Below, in pieces: positions 10,220 to 19,342 of a stretch of DNA of 64,000 nucleotides. Where the stretch lies: the NCBI RefSeq assembly GCF_036788415.1, contig NZ_DAIQNN010000009.1, forward strand, positions 1-64,000, given 5' to 3'. This DNA is from Rubrimonas sp036788415. GTDB taxonomy: Bacteria > Pseudomonadota > Alphaproteobacteria > Rhodobacterales > Rhodobacteraceae. The position numbers were made by a program, and so were the translations under genes. Each line of letters opens with the position of its first letter. The stretch's first letter is position 1. The notes beneath the pieces are model-generated. The model was not told the origin of the DNA. It saw nothing but the letters and a program-made list of their open reading frames with translations, and searched no databases.

Positions 10220-11596
10220 ATGAAGGTCATCGTCTGCGGCGCGGGCCGGGTCGGGGCCCAGATCGCGCGGCGGCTCTCCCAGGAGGGCAACGAGGTCACG
10301 GTGATCGACCAGGACCCGGCGCTGGTCAAGCGCCTGTCCGACGCCGACGACGTCGCCGGCGTCGTCGGCCACGCCAGCCATCCCGACGTGCTCGAGCGCG
10401 CCGGGGCCGCCGACGCCGAGATGCTGATCGCAGCCACCCAGATGGACGAGATCAACATGGTCGCCTGCCAGGTGGCGCATTCGGTGTTCAGCGTGCCGCG
10501 CAAGATCGCGCGAGTCCGCGCCCAGGCCTATCGCGAGGACCGCTGGTCGGACCTGTTCCGCCGCGAGCATATGCCGATCGACGTGGTGATCTCGCCCGAG
10601 GCGGAGGTGGCGCGGGTGGCGCTCGCGCGGCTCGCCTCGACCGCGGCCTTCGAGTCGCACGGCTTTCTGGAGGGGCGGGCACAGCTGGTCGCGCTCCATC
10701 TCGACAGCGCCTGCGCCGTGCTCAACACGCCGCTGCGCCAGCTGACGGAACTGTTCTCGACATTGCAGGCGATCGTCGTGGCGGTGCGGCGCGGCGACAA
10801 GCTGATCGTGCCCGAGCCGACCGACCAGCTCTATCTCGGCGACGACATCTACATCGTCGCGGCGAGCCACGACGTGCAGCGCGCGATGGGGATTTTCGGG
10901 CGCGAGAGCCCGCCGGCGCGACGGGTGGTGATCGTCGGCGCGGGCAATGTCGGGCTGACGGTGGCGCGGGCGCTGGAGTCCGATCCGCTCGGGGTGCGCG
11001 TGAAGATGATCGAGCGCAACCAGTCGCGCGCCGAATTCGCCGCCGAACGGCTGAGCCGCACCGTGGTGCTCAACGGCGACGCGCTCGACCCGGCGCTGCT
11101 CGACGAGGCCGGCGTGGGCGAGGCCGACGCCATCCTGTCGCTGACCGACGACGACAAGACCAATCTGCTGGCCTGCGCGCTCGGCAAGCAGTCGGGCTGC
11201 GGGCTCGCCATCGCGCTCACCAACGACGCGGTGTTCTCGGGGCTGACCGGGGCGCTGGGGGTCGACGCCTACATCAATCCGCGGGCCACCACCGTCTCGA
11301 CGATCCTGCGCCATGTGCGGCGCGGGCGCATCCGCTCAGTCTACTCCATCGGCGAGGGCGAGGGCGAGGCGATCGAGGCGCAGGTCCTCGCCACCTCGCC
11401 GATCGCGGGGCGGAGGTTGCGCGAGGCGGGGTTCCCAAGCGGCTCCATCGTCGGCGCGGTGCTGTCGGGCGGGGCGCTGCGGATGCCGCGCGGCGATATG
11501 CCGATCGCGGAGGGCGACGTGCTGGTCGCGTTCTGCCTGCGCGATCAGGTCCCGAAGGTGGAGCAGCTGTTCCGCGTCAGCGTCGACTATTTCTGA
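10220..11596 (+). CDS. trkA: Trk system potassium uptake protein TrkA
   Basis: A 458-residue cytoplasmic regulatory subunit of Trk/Ktr potassium channels. It has two Rossmann RCK-N domains (CGAGRVGAQIARRLS at residues 5-20 and VGAGNVGLTVARALE at about 238) and two RCK-C domains, one after each. It binds NAD(H) and gates a TrkH/TrkG channel, which is not in this window. Its place after ntrX and before hfq-hflX is the conserved alphaproteobacterial order. The gap to ntrX is 19 bases, suggesting co-transcription. Confidence 0.95.
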   Translation: MKVIVCGAGRVGAQIARRLSQEGNEVTVIDQDPALVKRLSDADDVAGVVGHASHPDVLERAGAADAEMLIAATQMDEINMVACQVAHSVFSVPRKIARVRAQAYREDRWSDLFRREHMPIDVVISPEAEVARVALARLASTAAFESHGFLEGRAQLVALHLDSACAVLNTPLRQLTELFSTLQAIVVAVRRGDKLIVPEPTDQLYLGDDIYIVAASHDVQRAMGIFGRESPPARRVVIVGAGNVGLTVARALESDPLGVRVKMIERNQSRAEFAAERLSRTVVLNGDALDPALLDEAGVGEADAILSLTDDDKTNLLACALGKQSGCGLAIALTNDAVFSGLTGALGVDAYINPRATTVSTILRHVRRGRIRSVYSIGEGEGEAIEAQVLATSPIAGRRLREAGFPSGSIVGAVLSGGALRMPRGDMPIAEGDVLVAFCLRDQVPKVEQLFRVSVDYF

Positions 11597-11598
11597 GC

Positions 11599-11616
11599 GC
11601 GCTGATGCGTCAGCGC
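11599..11616. terminator. stem-loop after trkA
   Basis: A perfect 7-bp stem (GCGCTGA / TCAGCGC) with loop TGCG begins three bases after the trkA stop. No T-tract follows, so it may be an mRNA 3'-end stabiliser or a weak terminator before the separate hfq promoter region. Confidence 0.4.
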
Positions 11617-11762
11617 CATAGCGCGCGGCGGAGTGCCTAATCGGACTGTGCGGCTCTGGCTTTCGCTTCGCAGGCGCATCATATTGACGATCTATGACAA
11701 ACCTGTCGTTGGCGGCGAGAAACACGTCAGCGGCGAAAAGAAAAAAAGGGCAGGCGAGACAA

Positions 11763-12002
11763 ATGGCCTCCGACAAGCAAAGCCTTCAGGACACATTCCT
11801 CAATCACGTTCGCAAGAACAAGGTTCCGGTCACCATCTTTCTGGTGAACGGCGTCAAGCTTCAGGGTGTGATCACCTGGTTTGACAACTTCTGCGTGCTG
11901 CTGCGTCGCGACGGCCAGTCGCAGCTTGTCTACAAGCACGCGATTTCGACCGTGATGCCATCGCAGCCGATCAATCTTTATGACGGCGACGAACCTGCGT
12001 GA
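11763..12002 (+). CDS. hfq: RNA chaperone Hfq
   Basis: A 79-residue Sm-like protein that forms a hexameric ring and pairs small RNAs with mRNAs. The Sm1 segment VTIFLVNGVKLQGVITWFDNF and the Sm2 segment YKHAISTVMP are intact. The ATG at 11763 was chosen because it gives the usual family N-terminus (MASDKQSLQDTFLN); an upstream in-frame ATG at 11694 would add a basic 23-residue extension with no family support. The long acidic C-terminal tail of enterobacterial Hfq is absent, as is usual in alphaproteobacteria. It precedes hflX, the standard pair. Confidence 0.97.
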   Translation: MASDKQSLQDTFLNHVRKNKVPVTIFLVNGVKLQGVITWFDNFCVLLRRDGQSQLVYKHAISTVMPSQPINLYDGDEPA

Positions 12003-12041
12003 GCGCGTCCGCGCGGATGAACCGCTTGTGACGGCGGCGTC

Positions 12042-13382
12042 ATGATTCGCGCCCATGTGGTCCATCCGCATCGCAAGGGCTCGGCGACGCGCCGCGATCC
12101 GCACACCGCGCTTGCGGAGTGCGTCGCGCTGACCACGGCGCTCGACGTCGATGTGGCGGGGGCGGAAGTCGCGCAGCTCGCGGCGTTCCGGGCCGGCGCG
12201 CTGTTCGGCGAGGGCAAGATCGCCGAAATCGGCGCGCGCATGAAGGAGGAAGGCGTCGAACTCGCCATCGTCGACGCGCCGGTGACCCCGATCCAGCAGC
12301 GGAATCTCGAAAAAGCGTGGAACGTCAAGGTTTTGGACCGCACGGGCCTGATCCTTGAGATTTTCGGCGAGCGCGCCGCGACCCGCGAGGGCGCGCTGCA
12401 GGTCGAACTCGCGCATCTGACCTATCAGAAGAGCCGCCTCGTGCGCAGCTGGACCCATCTGGAGCGCCAGCGCGGCGGCGCGGGCTTCATGGGCGGCCCC
12501 GGCGAAACCCAGATCGAGGCGGACCGGCGGCTTATCGAGGAGCGCATCCTGTCGCTGCGCCGCCAGCTCGACAAGGTCGTGCGCACGCGCGCGCTGCACC
12601 GCAAGGCGCGCGCCCGCACGCCGTGCCCGGTGGTCGCGCTGGTCGGCTACACCAACGCCGGCAAGTCGACGTTGTTCAACCGCATCGCCACGGCGGAAGT
12701 GCTGGCCAAGGACATGCTGTTCGCCACGCTCGACCCGACGATGCGGGCGGTTCGGCTGCCGTCGGGGCGCAGGATCATCCTGTCTGACACGGTCGGCTTC
12801 GTGTCGGACCTGCCGACGCAGCTTGTCGCTGCGTTCCGCGCGACGCTCGAAGAGGTGCTCGCCGCGGATCTGATCGTGCATGTGCGCGACCTGTCGCATC
12901 CGGAGACGACCGAGCAGAAGGCCGACGTGCTGGATGTTCTGGAGGCGCTCGGCGTCGCGCAGGAGAAGCGCGACGCGATGATCGAGGCGCGCAACAAGAT
13001 CGACCTGATGCCGACGGAGGCGCGCGCAGCCGCGCTGACGGAAGCCGCGCGGACGCCGCGCGCGGTCGCAATCTCGGCGCGCGACGGCGACGGCGTCGAC
13101 GCGCTGCTCGACGCGGTCGAGGCGGGTCTGAGCGAAGCGCGCGCGCCCGTGCGGGTGATGCTCGCAGCTTCCGATGGACGCGCGGCGGCGTGGCTGCATG
13201 CGCGCGGCGTGGTCGCAGCGCGGCGCGACCACGAGACCGGAGTGGAGATAGACGCGCTGATGTCGGAGCGTGAGCGCAGTCAGTTTCTCAAGGAGTTCCC
13301 CGGGGTCGAATTGGCGCCGGAGGCGGCGCAGGGGGATGCGCAGGAAGGCGACGACGCGCCTCCGGGGCAGTGGACGCCCTGA
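12042..13382 (+). CDS. hflX: ribosome-associated GTPase HflX
   Basis: A 446-residue GTPase that binds the large ribosomal subunit and rescues stalled or stressed ribosomes. The N-terminal HflX domain contains FGEGKIAEI and the glycine-rich GGAGFMGGPGETQIEADRR linker. The G domain follows with G1 GYTNAGKST (about residue 208), G3 DTVGFVSDLP and G4 NKID. The C-terminal part is longer than in minimal versions and ends in an acidic tail. It sits 39 bases downstream of hfq. Confidence 0.95.
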   Translation: MIRAHVVHPHRKGSATRRDPHTALAECVALTTALDVDVAGAEVAQLAAFRAGALFGEGKIAEIGARMKEEGVELAIVDAPVTPIQQRNLEKAWNVKVLDRTGLILEIFGERAATREGALQVELAHLTYQKSRLVRSWTHLERQRGGAGFMGGPGETQIEADRRLIEERILSLRRQLDKVVRTRALHRKARARTPCPVVALVGYTNAGKSTLFNRIATAEVLAKDMLFATLDPTMRAVRLPSGRRIILSDTVGFVSDLPTQLVAAFRATLEEVLAADLIVHVRDLSHPETTEQKADVLDVLEALGVAQEKRDAMIEARNKIDLMPTEARAAALTEAARTPRAVAISARDGDGVDALLDAVEAGLSEARAPVRVMLAASDGRAAAWLHARGVVAARRDHETGVEIDALMSERERSQFLKEFPGVELAPEAAQGDAQEGDDAPPGQWTP

Positions 13383-13469
13383 ACTTGAATTACTCATAAT
13401 TTCGCTTATGCGCGTTGTTCTGCGTCCGCGACGTTTGAGGCAGCGCGCCGCGCCGGCGAGTCCCCCCCG

Positions 13470-15866
13470 ATGACCGCCGCGCTCCCACAAGCTTTCGCCG
13501 AGTGGTTCGCCGCGCGCGGATGGGCGCCCCATGCCCACCAGCTGGAGCTGATCGCGCGCACCGCACCGGGCGCCGCCGATCTGCTCGTCGCGCCGACGGG
13601 CGGCGGCAAGACGCTCGCGGGATTCCTGCCGTCGCTGATCGACCTCGCGCGCGCGAAGCGCGACGGTCTGCACACTCTCTACGTCTCGCCGCTGAAGGCG
13701 CTCGCCGCCGACATCCGTCGCAACCTCGCGGGCCCCGTCGCCGAGTTGGGCCTTGCGATCCGCATCGAGGACCGCACCGGAGACACCGCGGCGCATGTGA
13801 AGGCCCGCCAGCGCCGCGACCCGCCGCACATCCTTCTGACGACGCCGGAATCGCTGGCGCTGCTGCTGGCCTCCGACGCCGCGGCGAAGCTGTTCACGGG
13901 CTTGCGGGCCGTGGTCGTGGACGAGGCGCATGCGCTCGCCGAGACGAAGCGCGGCGACCAGCTCGCACTCTGCCTCGCGCGGCTCGAGACGCTTGCGCCC
14001 GCGCATCGCCGGATCGGTCTGTCCGCCACCACCGAGGACCCGCAGGCGCTGGCCGACTGGCTCGGGCCCGGCCGCACCCGCGTGCTCCGCGCGCCCGACG
14101 GCCCGCAGCCGCAGATCGAAATCCTCGACGACGCCGGCGATCCGCCATGGTCGGGCGGCGGCGGGCGTTATGCGGCGGCGTCGGTCTATGCGCGCGTCAA
14201 GGCGGCGCGCACCACGCTGATCTTCGTCAACACCCGCGCGCTCGCCGAACTGTTCTTCCGCGCGCTCTGGGAGATCAACGCCGACGATCTGCCCATCGCC
14301 CTGCACCATGGCAGCCTCGCGCGCGAGGCGCGCGCGCAGGTCGAGGCGGCGATGGCCGAGGGGCGGCTGCGGGCGGTGGTCTGCACCTCGTCGCTCGATC
14401 TCGGGATCGACTGGGGCGATGTGGACCTCGTCGTCCAGATCGGCGCGCCGAAGGGCGTGAAGCGGCTCGTGCAGCGGATCGGGCGGGCCAATCACCGCTT
14501 CGACGCCCCCTCGCGCGCGGTGATCGTCCCGGCCAACCGCATGGAGGCGCTCGAGTGCCGCGCCGCGCTCGAAGCCGCCCGCGACGGCGATCTCGACGGC
14601 GCGCCGCGCGAAACCGGGCGGCTCGACGTGCTGTGCCAGCACATCCTGCTCACCGCCTGCGCCGGACCGTTCGAGGCGGACGCGCTGTTCGCGGAGGTCC
14701 GCCGCGCCGGCCCCTACGCCGCCCTGCCCCGACCCGACTTCGACCGCTGCCTCGATTTCTGCGCGACCGGCGGCTACGCGCTGCGCGCCTACGACCAGTG
14801 GCGCAGGCTGGCGCAGGGCGCGGACGGGCTGTGGCGGCTGCGCGATCCGCGCGCCGCCCAACGCATCCGCATGAATGTCGGGACCATCGTCGAGGCCGAG
14901 ACGCTGAAAGTGCGCGCAGGCGGCGCGCGCGGCGGCGGACGGCTGCTCGGCGAAGTCGAAGAAGCCTTCGCCTCCACGCTGCGCAAGGGCGACACCTTCC
15001 TGATCGGCGGCGAGGTGGTGCGCTTCGAGGGGATGCGCGAGCTGAGCCTCCAGGTCAGCAAGGCGGGCGGGTCGGAGCCGAAGATCCCCGTCTTCGCGGG
15101 CGGCAAGCTGCCGATCTCCACGCTGCTGGCCGATCGGGTGATGGCGCTGCTGAACGCGCCGGAGGGCTGGGCCGCCCTGCCCCGCCCGGTCGCCGACTGG
15201 CTGGCGCTGCAGGCGCGCGTCAGCGCGATGCCGCAACGCGACGCGTTGCTGGTCGAGACGTTTCCGCGCGCAGGGCGCTGGCACCTCGCCGCCTGGGGCT
15301 TCGCCGGGCGCAACGCGCATCAGACGCTGGGGCTTCTGGCGACGCAGCGGATGGAGCGGCTCGGGCTGGGGCCGCTGGGCTTTCTGGCCAACGACTACGC
15401 CGTGCTGATCTGGAGCCTCGACCCGGTGGACGACCCCGCCCCGCTCTTCGCCGCCGAGGGCTTGCGCGAGGGGCTCGACGAATGGCTCGGGGAGAGCAGC
15501 CTGATGAAGCGCGCCTTCCGACAGGTGGCCATCGTCGCGGGGCTGATCGAGCGGCGCCTGCCAGGGCTCGCCAAGTCCGGGCGGCAGGCGACGTTTTCTT
15601 CCGACATCCTGCACGACACGCTGCGCCGATACGACCCCGGCCATCTCATGCTCGAGGTCACGCGGCGCGAGGCGATGGGCGGGCTGGTCGATTTCGGGCG
15701 GATCGAGGCGCTTCTGGCGCGCATCGACGGGCGCATCCGCCATGTCCGCGCCGGGCGCGTCACGCCGCTGGCCGCGCCGCTTGTGATGGAGATGGGGCGT
15801 GAGCGCGTTGGCGGATCGGCGGAGGCGCGGCTGATCGAGGAAGAGATCGCGGCGATGTGGATCTGA
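13470..15866 (+). CDS. ligase-associated DEXH-box helicase (Lhr-core type)
   Basis: A 798-residue superfamily 2 helicase. It has Walker A APTGGGKT (about residue 41), the DEAH box VVDEAHAL (about residue 152), motif III LSATTED, and motif VI QRIGRANHRF, followed by the Lhr winged-helix/core region. This subfamily usually sits with an ATP-dependent DNA ligase, a DNA exonuclease of the metallo-beta-lactamase fold and the PdeM endonuclease, and is implicated in DNA repair. None of those partners is visible here: hflX lies upstream and rpmF downstream. It appears to be a single-gene version, or the partners are elsewhere. Confidence 0.9.
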   Translation: MTAALPQAFAEWFAARGWAPHAHQLELIARTAPGAADLLVAPTGGGKTLAGFLPSLIDLARAKRDGLHTLYVSPLKALAADIRRNLAGPVAELGLAIRIEDRTGDTAAHVKARQRRDPPHILLTTPESLALLLASDAAAKLFTGLRAVVVDEAHALAETKRGDQLALCLARLETLAPAHRRIGLSATTEDPQALADWLGPGRTRVLRAPDGPQPQIEILDDAGDPPWSGGGGRYAAASVYARVKAARTTLIFVNTRALAELFFRALWEINADDLPIALHHGSLAREARAQVEAAMAEGRLRAVVCTSSLDLGIDWGDVDLVVQIGAPKGVKRLVQRIGRANHRFDAPSRAVIVPANRMEALECRAALEAARDGDLDGAPRETGRLDVLCQHILLTACAGPFEADALFAEVRRAGPYAALPRPDFDRCLDFCATGGYALRAYDQWRRLAQGADGLWRLRDPRAAQRIRMNVGTIVEAETLKVRAGGARGGGRLLGEVEEAFASTLRKGDTFLIGGEVVRFEGMRELSLQVSKAGGSEPKIPVFAGGKLPISTLLADRVMALLNAPEGWAALPRPVADWLALQARVSAMPQRDALLVETFPRAGRWHLAAWGFAGRNAHQTLGLLATQRMERLGLGPLGFLANDYAVLIWSLDPVDDPAPLFAAEGLREGLDEWLGESSLMKRAFRQVAIVAGLIERRLPGLAKSGRQATFSSDILHDTLRRYDPGHLMLEVTRREAMGGLVDFGRIEALLARIDGRIRHVRAGRVTPLAAPLVMEMGRERVGGSAEARLIEEEIAAMWI

Positions 15867-15990
15867 CGGCGGCGACTGCGCCCGCGCCGACGGAAACGAC
15901 CCGCCGCCGCGCGCCGGGGACGTCCGCTCGGGCCTTGCGGCGGCGGCGCGCGTGGAGTATCAGGCGCGTCTCGCGCGACGGGCAGGAGTC

Positions 15991-16014
15991 GGGCGCGGAC
16001 TGTCGTCCGCGCCC
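15991..16014. terminator. strong GC stem-loop between the helicase gene and rpmF
   Basis: Perfect 10-bp arms (GGGCGCGGAC / GTCCGCGCCC) with loop TGTC lie 47 bases before rpmF in a 195-base gap. No T-run follows, so it may act as a terminator of the helicase transcript or as a structured leader of the rpmF-plsX-fabH operon. Confidence 0.5.
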
Positions 16015-16061
16015 CCGGCGGCGCGCAGCGCGCGGAACCCGCGCATGTCGGAGGTTGAAAC

Positions 16062-16268
16062 ATGGCTGTTCCGCAGAACAGGAAGACGTCGTCCAAGCGC
16101 GACATGCGCCGCTCGCACGACGCGCTGGTCGCCGCGAACCCCAACGAGTGCCCCAATTGCGGGGAACTCAAGCGCCCGCATCATGTCTGCGGGGCCTGCG
16201 GCTGGTATGACGGGCGCGAAGTCGCCCCGGCGATCGCCGAGGCCGATCTCGAAGACGACGCCGCCTGA
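16062..16268 (+). CDS. rpmF: 50S ribosomal protein L32
   Basis: A 68-residue protein beginning MAVPQNRKTSSKRDMRRSH, the standard L32 N-terminus. It retains the four zinc-binding cysteines as CPNC and CGAC, so it is the zinc-containing (C+) form. An acidic tail ends the protein. rpmF-plsX-fabH is the classic linkage of ribosome and lipid synthesis genes. Confidence 0.97.
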   Translation: MAVPQNRKTSSKRDMRRSHDALVAANPNECPNCGELKRPHHVCGACGWYDGREVAPAIAEADLEDDAA

Positions 16269-16317
16269 TCCGCCGCGCCGCACTCCCCGTCTCCCCTCCG
16301 GGACCGACTCCGAGCCC

Positions 16318-17385
16318 ATGACAGCGCAGGACGCGACCGACCCCCTTGCGATCTCGGTGGACGCGATGGGCGGCGACCGGGGGCCGGCGGTCGTCGTGGC
16401 TGCGCTGTCGAAGCTTCTCCGGCGCGAACCGGAACTGCGCATCGTCCTGCATGGCGACGAGGCGCAGCTGCGGCCGCTGATCCGGCGCTGGCGGCTCGAC
16501 GCGCGGGTCGAGCCGCGCCACGCGCCCAACGTCGTCGGGATGGCCGACAAACCGAGCGCCGCGTTGCGCGCAGCCGACGGCACCAGCATGGCCGCGGCCC
16601 TCGACAGCGTCGCCCGGGGCGAGACGCAGGCCGCCGTCTCCTGCGGCAACACCGGCGCGCTGATGGCGATGTCGATGCTGCGGCTGCGCAAGGCGCCCGG
16701 CGTCGACCGCCCCGCCATAGCGGTGATGTGGCCCTCCGACAACGCCTCCGGCCATTCCATCATGCTCGACGCCGGCGCCGACATCCGCGCCGAGCCCGAG
16801 ACGCTGGCGCAGTTCGCCGTGATGGGCGCGGAATACGCCCGCGTCGGGCTCGAGCTCGACCGCCCGCGCGTCGGCCTGCTCAATGTCGGCGCCGAGGAGA
16901 CCAAGGGCCGCCCCGAATTGCGCGCCGCGCGCGAACTGATCGCCGCCGCCGCGAACGCCGGCGCCTTCGACTGGCGCGGCTTCGTCGAAGGCGGCGACCT
17001 GTTCGGCGACCGGGTGGACGTGATCGTGACCGACGGCTTCACCGGAAACATCGCGCTCAAGACCGCCGAAGGAACCGCAGCCTTCATCGGATCGCATCTG
17101 CGCGCGTCGTTCCAGCATGGGATCCTGTCGCGACTCGCCGCCCTCATGGCGCTCGGCACGCTGAAGCGGCTCAAGCGGAGGATCGACCCGCGACGCGTCA
17201 ATGGCGGGGTCTTCCTTGGTCTGCGCGGCGCTGTCGTGAAGAGCCATGGCGGCGCCGATGCGACCGGCGTCGCCGCGGCGCTCGGCCTCGCCGTGCGGAT
17301 GGCGCGCACCGGCTTCACCGCCCATGTCGCCGAGCGCATCGCCGCGATGCACGCGCCCGGGCCTGCGAAAGAGGCGATGGCATGA
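16318..17385 (+). CDS. plsX: phosphate acyltransferase PlsX
   Basis: A 355-residue peripheral membrane enzyme that converts acyl-ACP to acyl-phosphate for PlsY, the first step of phospholipid synthesis. The family signatures SVDAMGGD near the N-terminus, SCGNTGALMA, LNVGAEETKG and VTDGFTGNIALKT are present. The ATG at 16318 gives about ten residues before the conserved core. The stop overlaps the fabH ATG. Confidence 0.96.
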   Translation: MTAQDATDPLAISVDAMGGDRGPAVVVAALSKLLRREPELRIVLHGDEAQLRPLIRRWRLDARVEPRHAPNVVGMADKPSAALRAADGTSMAAALDSVARGETQAAVSCGNTGALMAMSMLRLRKAPGVDRPAIAVMWPSDNASGHSIMLDAGADIRAEPETLAQFAVMGAEYARVGLELDRPRVGLLNVGAEETKGRPELRAARELIAAAANAGAFDWRGFVEGGDLFGDRVDVIVTDGFTGNIALKTAEGTAAFIGSHLRASFQHGILSRLAALMALGTLKRLKRRIDPRRVNGGVFLGLRGAVVKSHGGADATGVAAALGLAVRMARTGFTAHVAERIAAMHAPGPAKEAMA

Positions 17386-18365
17386 GCTGCTCCGCATTGC
17401 GCAGCGTCGCGCTCGGCGCCGGCGCCTATCTGCCGGAGCGCGTCGTGCCGAACGCCTGGTTCGAAGGCTTCCTCGACACCTCCGACGAGTGGATCGTCGC
17501 GCGCACCGGCATCCGCTCGCGCCGCTTCGCCGCCGAAGGCGAACTGACCTCCGACCTCGCCGTCGCCGCCGCGCGCCGCGCGCTGGCCGCGGCCGGGCGC
17601 GAGGCGGATTGCGTCGATGCGATCATCCTCGCCACCTCGACGCCCGACCACACCTTCCCTTCGACCGCGACCAAGGTGCAGGCCGCTCTCGGGGTGCGCC
17701 GCGGCTTCGCCTTCGACATGCAGGCGGTTTGCGCGGGCTTCGTCTTCGCGCTCGCCACGGCGGACGCGCTGCTGCGCACCGGTCAGGCGCGCTGCGCGTT
17801 GGTGATCGGCGCCGAGACCTTCTCGCGCATCCTCGACTTCGAGGACCGCACCACCTGCGTGCTGTTCGGCGACGGCGCCGGCGCGGTGCTGCTGGAAGCG
17901 GCGGAGGGAACCGGCGCGCCGACCGATCGCGGCATCCTGGCGGCGAAGCTGCATTCAGACGGCGCCTATCGCGACATCCTGCATGTCGATGGCGGCCCCT
18001 CCTCCACCGGCACGGCGGGCAAGCTGCGGATGGCGGGGCGCGAAGTCTTCAAGCACGCCGTGAACAAGCTCGCCGATGTCGCGCATGAGGCGATGGGGGC
18101 AGCCGGCGTGACGCCCGCCGAGATCGACTGGGTGGTGCCGCATCAGGCCAATGTCCGCATCATCGAGGCGACTGCGAAGAAGGCCGAAATCCCGGCCGAG
18201 CGCGTGATCGTGACCGTTGAGCATCACGGCAACACGTCGGCGGCGTCGATCCCGCTGGCGCTGGCGGCGGCGGTGGAGGACGGGCGGATCCGGCCCGGCG
18301 ACCTCTTGCTGATGGAGGCGATCGGCGGCGGGCTGAGCTGGGGCTCGGCGGTGCTGCGCTGGTGA
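17382..18365 (+). CDS. fabH: beta-ketoacyl-ACP synthase III
   Basis: A 327-residue KAS III that starts fatty-acid synthesis by condensing acetyl-CoA with malonyl-ACP. The catalytic triad is visible: Cys in AVCAGFVFAL, His in VVPHQANVRI and Asn in EHHGNTSAAS. The C-terminus ends GGGLSWGSAVLRW, as in the family. It is translationally coupled to plsX (ATGA overlap). Confidence 0.97.
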   Translation: MSCSALRSVALGAGAYLPERVVPNAWFEGFLDTSDEWIVARTGIRSRRFAAEGELTSDLAVAAARRALAAAGREADCVDAIILATSTPDHTFPSTATKVQAALGVRRGFAFDMQAVCAGFVFALATADALLRTGQARCALVIGAETFSRILDFEDRTTCVLFGDGAGAVLLEAAEGTGAPTDRGILAAKLHSDGAYRDILHVDGGPSSTGTAGKLRMAGREVFKHAVNKLADVAHEAMGAAGVTPAEIDWVVPHQANVRIIEATAKKAEIPAERVIVTVEHHGNTSAASIPLALAAAVEDGRIRPGDLLLMEAIGGGLSWGSAVLRW

Positions 18366-18402
18366 GGGCGCCGCGCCAAGACCCGCCGACAAGTCTCTGA
18401 TA

Positions 18403-18431
18403 TTGACATCCTTTCCGAAGCTTCCCAAACT
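18403..18431 (+). promoter_or_regulatory. candidate promoter of ihfA
   Basis: A perfect TTGACA is followed after 17 bases by CAAACT, a weak -10, in the 97-base gap between fabH and ihfA. Position supports a separate promoter for the ihfA-merR pair; the -10 is poor. Confidence 0.4.
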
Positions 18432-18462
18432 CGGTGTCTGAAATCGGCGCGCGGAGGGGCGG

Positions 18463-18762
18463 ATGACGGGAAGAACGGTGACGCGGTCCGACCTAGCCGA
18501 AGCGGTCTATCGGGAAGTCGGCCTTTCGCGCAACGACAGCGCAGAGATGGTCGAGAGCATCCTGCGCCATGTCTCGGACGCGCTGGTCGACGGCCAGACC
18601 GTCAAGATCTCGTCCTTCGGCGCTTTCGCCGTGCGCGACAAGGGCGCCAGGATCGGGCGCAACCCCAAGACCGGCGAGGAAGTGCCGATCGAGCCGCGCC
18701 GCGTTCTGGTCTTCCGGCCCTCGCACATCCTCAAGGACCGCATGAACGAGGCCGCGCAATGA
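18463..18762 (+). CDS. ihfA: integration host factor subunit alpha
   Basis: A 99-residue DNA-bending protein of the HU/IHF family, which pairs with IhfB. The beta-arm region GRNPKTGEEVPIEPRRVLVFRPS contains the conserved RNPKTG that intercalates DNA. It starts at an ATG in AT-richer DNA than its surroundings and overlaps the next gene by four bases. IHF often assists sigma-54 activators and puc/puf regulation, so both ntr and puc in this window are plausible clients. Confidence 0.96.
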   Translation: MTGRTVTRSDLAEAVYREVGLSRNDSAEMVESILRHVSDALVDGQTVKISSFGAFAVRDKGARIGRNPKTGEEVPIEPRRVLVFRPSHILKDRMNEAAQ

Positions 18763-19265
18763 GCGGAACTCCCCTGCCCTTCGACCCCGCCGACATGCCC
18801 GAAGACGCGACCGGGGCGGCGGGCGATCTGGCGCGGGTCAAGTCGGCCCAAGCCTTCCGCACGATCTCGGAAGTCTCCGAGGAACTCGACATCCCCGCCC
18901 ATGTGCTGCGCTTCTGGGAGACCAAGTTTCCCGCGCTGACGCCCATGAAGCGCGGCGGCGGGCGGCGCTATTACCGCCCCGCGGACCTCGCGCTGCTGCG
19001 CGGCATCCGTGCGCTGCTCTACGATGAAGGGCTCACGATCAAGGGGCTTCAGAAGATGCTCCGCGAGCGCGGCGCGAAGCATGTTGTCGCGATCGGCGAA
19101 GGGCTCGAGAGCCCTATGATCGCCGAAGACGCGCCCGAGACCGACGCCGCGCGCCCGGTTGCGGCGCCGGTCGCCGCCCCGATGGGCGCAAGCGCCGGAC
19201 CGGCCATTGAGGATGCGATCGCCCGGCTGGAGCGCCTGCGCGACCGGCTGCGCGCCGCCGTCTGA
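18759..19265 (+). CDS. MerR family transcriptional regulator
   Basis: A 168-residue protein with a MerR-type winged HTH at about residues 33-100 (FRTISEVSEELDIPAHVLRFWE, then GGGRRYYRPADLALL). The effector-binding half is short and Ala/Pro-rich, with no metal-binding cysteines. It overlaps the ihfA stop (ATGA), the conserved alphaproteobacterial ihfA-merR arrangement. Target genes are unknown. Confidence 0.9.
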   Translation: MSGTPLPFDPADMPEDATGAAGDLARVKSAQAFRTISEVSEELDIPAHVLRFWETKFPALTPMKRGGGRRYYRPADLALLRGIRALLYDEGLTIKGLQKMLRERGAKHVVAIGEGLESPMIAEDAPETDAARPVAAPVAAPMGASAGPAIEDAIARLERLRDRLRAAV

Positions 19266-19342
19266 CGGGGGCCGCGCCGCACGGGGCTTTACAGCGGCCT
19301 CTGCGCGGCGGATCATCGCAGGGCCCGGAACGGAGCCTGCGA

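Noticed and set aside
15857..16210. Open frame starting inside the helicase stop and running into rpmF
   Set aside because: It was considered as PdeM, the usual partner of this helicase, but the sequence lacks any phosphoesterase motif and is Arg-rich shadow coding that overlaps rpmF.
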